Assembly (NCBI RefSeq): GCF_001908105.1
Contig: NZ_MKGQ01000062.1
Span: 1 to 7,067, forward strand
Reading direction: 5' to 3'
DNA from: Xenorhabdus eapokensis
GTDB taxonomy: Bacteria; Pseudomonadota; Gammaproteobacteria; Enterobacterales; Enterobacteriaceae
Length of the DNA: 7,067 nucleotides
How positions within the stretch are numbered: the first letter of the stretch is position 1; every line of letters starts with the position of its first letter. The notes under the pieces were generated by a model. It worked only from the letters and a program-made list of their open reading frames with translations. It was not told the DNA's origin and did no database searches. A program made the translations under genes and the position numbers. Positions 5,438-7,067 of this stretch are shown here, piece by piece.

Positions 5438-6379
5438 ATGATACAAGCACCTCCTTTTTGTCGTTCACTGTTACATCCCCGCTACTGGCTGACTTGGCTA
5501 GGTATTGGCATACTTTACTTACTGGTTTTACTACCTTACCCAGCAATTTATTGGATGGGAACCCGACTTGGTCGACTATCGCTACGTTTCTTGAAAAAAC
5601 GAGCCAAAGTTGCAGAACGCAATCTGGCACTGTGTTTCCCTGATATGCCAGCAGAGAAAAGACATGAATGGCTAATCAGAAATTTCGAATCTGTTGGCAT
5701 GGGCGTGTTTGAAACCGGAATGGCCTGGTTTTGGCCTGACTGGCGGATAAAGCGCTGGTTCAAAGTCACAGGAAGGGAACATATCCAAAAAGTACAATCC
5801 ACAGGCCAAGGAATTATCGTCATTGGTATCCATTTTTTAACACTGGAATTGGGAGCACGTATTTTTGGTATGCTGAACCCAGGTATTGGTGTTTATCGTC
5901 CAAATGACAATCCTGTCATGGATTGGCTACAAACTTGGGGACGTCTCCGTTCCAATAAATACATGCTGGACAGGAAAGATGTTAAGGGCATGATCCGATG
6001 CCTAAAAAATGGTGAAATTGTTTGGTACGCTCCTGATCACGACTATGGCCCACGTAACAGTGTATTTGCCCCATTATTCGCTGTTGAACATGCTGCAACC
6101 ACGACTGGAACCTCAATTCTCGTCCGTTTGGCCAAACCGGCATTGATCCCTTTTACTCCGCGAAGGTTACCCAATGGAGAGGGTTATGAGTTAATTATTC
6201 AACCCGCTGTAGAAAATTTTCCTCTACAAGATGAGATCGAAGCAGCGACCTTCATGAATAAAGTGATCGAAAAGGAAATTATGCAGGCACCTGATCAATA
6301 TATGTGGTTACATCGCCGTTTCAAAACTCGCCCTAAAGGTATGCCATCTTTGTATGGTGACAACGATAATATTCACTGA
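5438..6379 (+). CDS. lpxL: Lipid A biosynthesis lauroyltransferase LpxL (HtrB)
   Basis: LpxL transfers a lauroyl group from acyl-ACP to Kdo2-lipid IVA, the first late acylation of lipid A, at the inner membrane. The 313-residue protein aligns from [14 protein letters not shown] onward with E. coli LpxL (306 residues). It has one N-terminal membrane segment (about 16-40), the catalytic HX4E motif H132/E137 ([12 protein letters not shown]), the GVYRPNDNP and WGRLRSNK segments (R169), [11 protein letters not shown] (D200) and the C-terminal [11 protein letters not shown]. All key residues are present. The start gives the same N-terminal length as E. coli, though it lacks a strong Shine-Dalgarno (CAGAAAACAC precedes ATG), suggesting modest translation. 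It is divergent from trhO, and a hairpin follows 11 bases after the stop. Confidence 0.97.
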   Translation: MIQAPPFCRSLLHPRYWLTWLGIGILYLLVLLPYPAIYWMGTRLGRLSLRFLKKRAKVAERNLALCFPDMPAEKRHEWLIRNFESVGMGVFETGMAWFWPDWRIKRWFKVTGREHIQKVQSTGQGIIVIGIHFLTLELGARIFGMLNPGIGVYRPNDNPVMDWLQTWGRLRSNKYMLDRKDVKGMIRCLKNGEIVWYAPDHDYGPRNSVFAPLFAVEHAATTTGTSILVRLAKPALIPFTPRRLPNGEGYELIIQPAVENFPLQDEIEAATFMNKVIEKEIMQAPDQYMWLHRRFKTRPKGMPSLYGDNDNIH

Positions 6380-6390
6380 TAAACATCATC

Positions 6391-6417
6391 TGGCTGTTAT
6401 TTTTTAAGTAACAGCCA
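6391..6417 (+). terminator. Hairpin at the end of lpxL
   Basis: TGGCTGTTA (6391-6399) pairs perfectly with TAACAGCCA (6409-6417) around the loop TTTTTTAAG, followed by ATATCTTTCTTC. The trailing T-run is broken; the T-run sits in the loop, as in the hairpin after pyrC. It is probably the lpxL transcript end. Confidence 0.6.
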
Positions 6418-6429
6418 ATATCTTTCTTC

Positions 6430-6837
6430 AATAATTCAGTATACCTCCTTCTGGATTTATTTACGTCTCTGCAATATTTCTGGGACAGACAAAAATAAAT
6501 CTATTGCCTTTATATGATTTATGATTAATAAAGAATAATTATTTATCTTATAAAAAAGATTATAAAGAATAGAATTTTTTTCAAGTCAAGCTTTCCCCTC
6601 ATATAACAACTATTAAATTCTAAAATTGCGATTCCTATCAATTTTCGTTCTAAAAAGTAGAATATAAGATAGAAAATGTGCTTTGTGCAGATGAAAAACA
6701 CAAAGAACATGTTAAAAATACACCAACAATTAAGTAACAACGTTATAAGAAGACGTTAATAACGTACTTATAAAACGATCTTTTCTAGCTTGTAAAACAT
6801 TCCATCATGAAGATGGATTTTTAGGAAAAATTATTAG
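6430..6837. other. AT-rich intergenic region with inverted repeats
   Basis: I see no convincing gene here. A - strand frame at 6543-6740 is low-complexity F/I/L-rich and is rejected. An imperfect stem lies at 6676-6710: ATGT plus CTTTGTG pair with CACAAAG plus ACAT, with one mismatch and an 11-base loop. TAAC/GTTA half-sites cluster at about 6734-6765, including the exact dyad ACGTTA-A-TAACGT (6753-6765), just upstream of a possible -10 (TATAAA, 6769-6774) for the peptide transporter fragment. This layout suggests an operator, but no family can be named. Confidence 0.35.
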
Positions 6838-6972
6838 ATGAAATCGTCAACCAATAACAGAAATAGCAGAACCTTCTTTGGACATCCTTATCCACTTAGC
6901 GCCCTTTTTATGACAGAAATGTGGGAACGATTTTCGTTCTATGGTATCCGTCCCCTTCTTATTTTATTTAAG
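6838..6972 (+). pseudogene. Truncated POT-family di/tripeptide transporter (N-terminal fragment)
   Basis: The frame starts at an ATG preceded by AGGA at 11 bases and encodes about 44 residues typical of proton-dependent oligopeptide transporters: a short hydrophilic N-terminus, then [20 protein letters not shown] and [12 protein letters not shown]. The ExxERFxxYG signature of transmembrane helix 1 (E27, E30, R31) is present; in this family it takes part in proton coupling. A full transporter has roughly 450-500 residues and 12 or more helices. Here homology ends at about base 6970; the frame then reads 15 unrelated residues to a TAA at 7015-7017. It therefore cannot make a transporter. The cause looks like a deletion or insertion junction rather than a point mutation, because downstream DNA reads as another gene on the opposite strand. 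Confidence 0.75.
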
Positions 6973-6975
6973 TCC

Positions 6976-7067
6976 TCAAGAGAAATTAATTGCAAATTGG
7001 TCACCATAACCAGCTAATAATGTATTGATCTCATATTCCATGGTTTCCTGAGTCCAGGTGATAAAAC
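6976..7067 (-). CDS. C-terminal end of an unidentified - strand gene (partial)
   Basis: Read on the - strand from the window edge, one frame stays open for 29 codons and ends [20 protein letters not shown] then GDQFAINFS and a TGA stop at 6978-6976. The composition is that of an ordinary soluble protein, with acidic residues and mixed hydrophobics, in contrast to the low-complexity chance frames of the AT-rich region nearby. The stop lies only a few bases from where the peptide transporter homology ends, suggesting that this gene came in with the rearrangement. The family is not recognised, and 29 codons is short enough that chance is possible. Confidence 0.4.
   Translation of the reverse strand, partial: FITWTQETMEYEINTLLAGYGDQFAINFS

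Noticed and set aside
6543..6740. 65-residue - strand frame rich in F, I and L
   Set aside because: Low-complexity reading of AT-rich DNA with no ribosome binding site; it overlaps a stem-loop. Not supported as a membrane protein gene.

Overview
The window is chromosomal DNA from a low-GC member of Enterobacterales. The core proteins (PyrC, BssS, TrhO, LpxL) align closely, from memory, with their Escherichia coli counterparts. AT-rich intergenic DNA, IS remnants and gene fragments suggest the Photorhabdus/Xenorhabdus (Morganellaceae) group; that genus-level assignment is an inference.

Layout. Bases 1-421 are a scarred left edge: the last 26 codons of an IS5-type transposase, its probable terminal repeat, then an unrecognised reading frame with no ribosome binding site that looks like the 3' part of a gene cut by the IS. 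Bases 500-1880 hold four near-identical tRNA-Asn(GUU) genes on the + strand. Each has its own sigma70 promoter with a C-rich discriminator, and the first three have their own terminator. The copies form two pairs by flanking sequence (1 with 2, 3 with 4), so the array grew by more than one duplication. Copy 1 has an unusually long, hairpin-rich trailer; copy 4 has no clear terminator.

Bases 2036-3206 are pyrC (dihydroorotase). Its leader can form the CCGG/Shine-Dalgarno hairpin expected for the pyrimidine-sensitive start-site switch known from E. coli and Salmonella. Then come bssS (biofilm regulator), trhO on the - strand (tRNA uridine 5-hydroxylation) and, divergent from it, lpxL (lipid A lauroyltransferase). 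These four loci lie in the same general neighbourhood in E. coli, but there dinI sits between pyrC and bssS and several genes sit between bssS and trhO. Here those intervening genes are missing.

The right edge (6380-7067) is AT-rich and rearranged. A proton-dependent peptide transporter gene (POT family) keeps its start and first transmembrane motif but loses homology after about 44 codons. At that junction the C-terminus of an unidentified - strand gene begins and runs off the window.

I found no CRISPR array, phage module or evident new defence system. The most noteworthy items are the tRNA-Asn array, the pyrC leader, the copy-1 trailer and the junction at about 6970.
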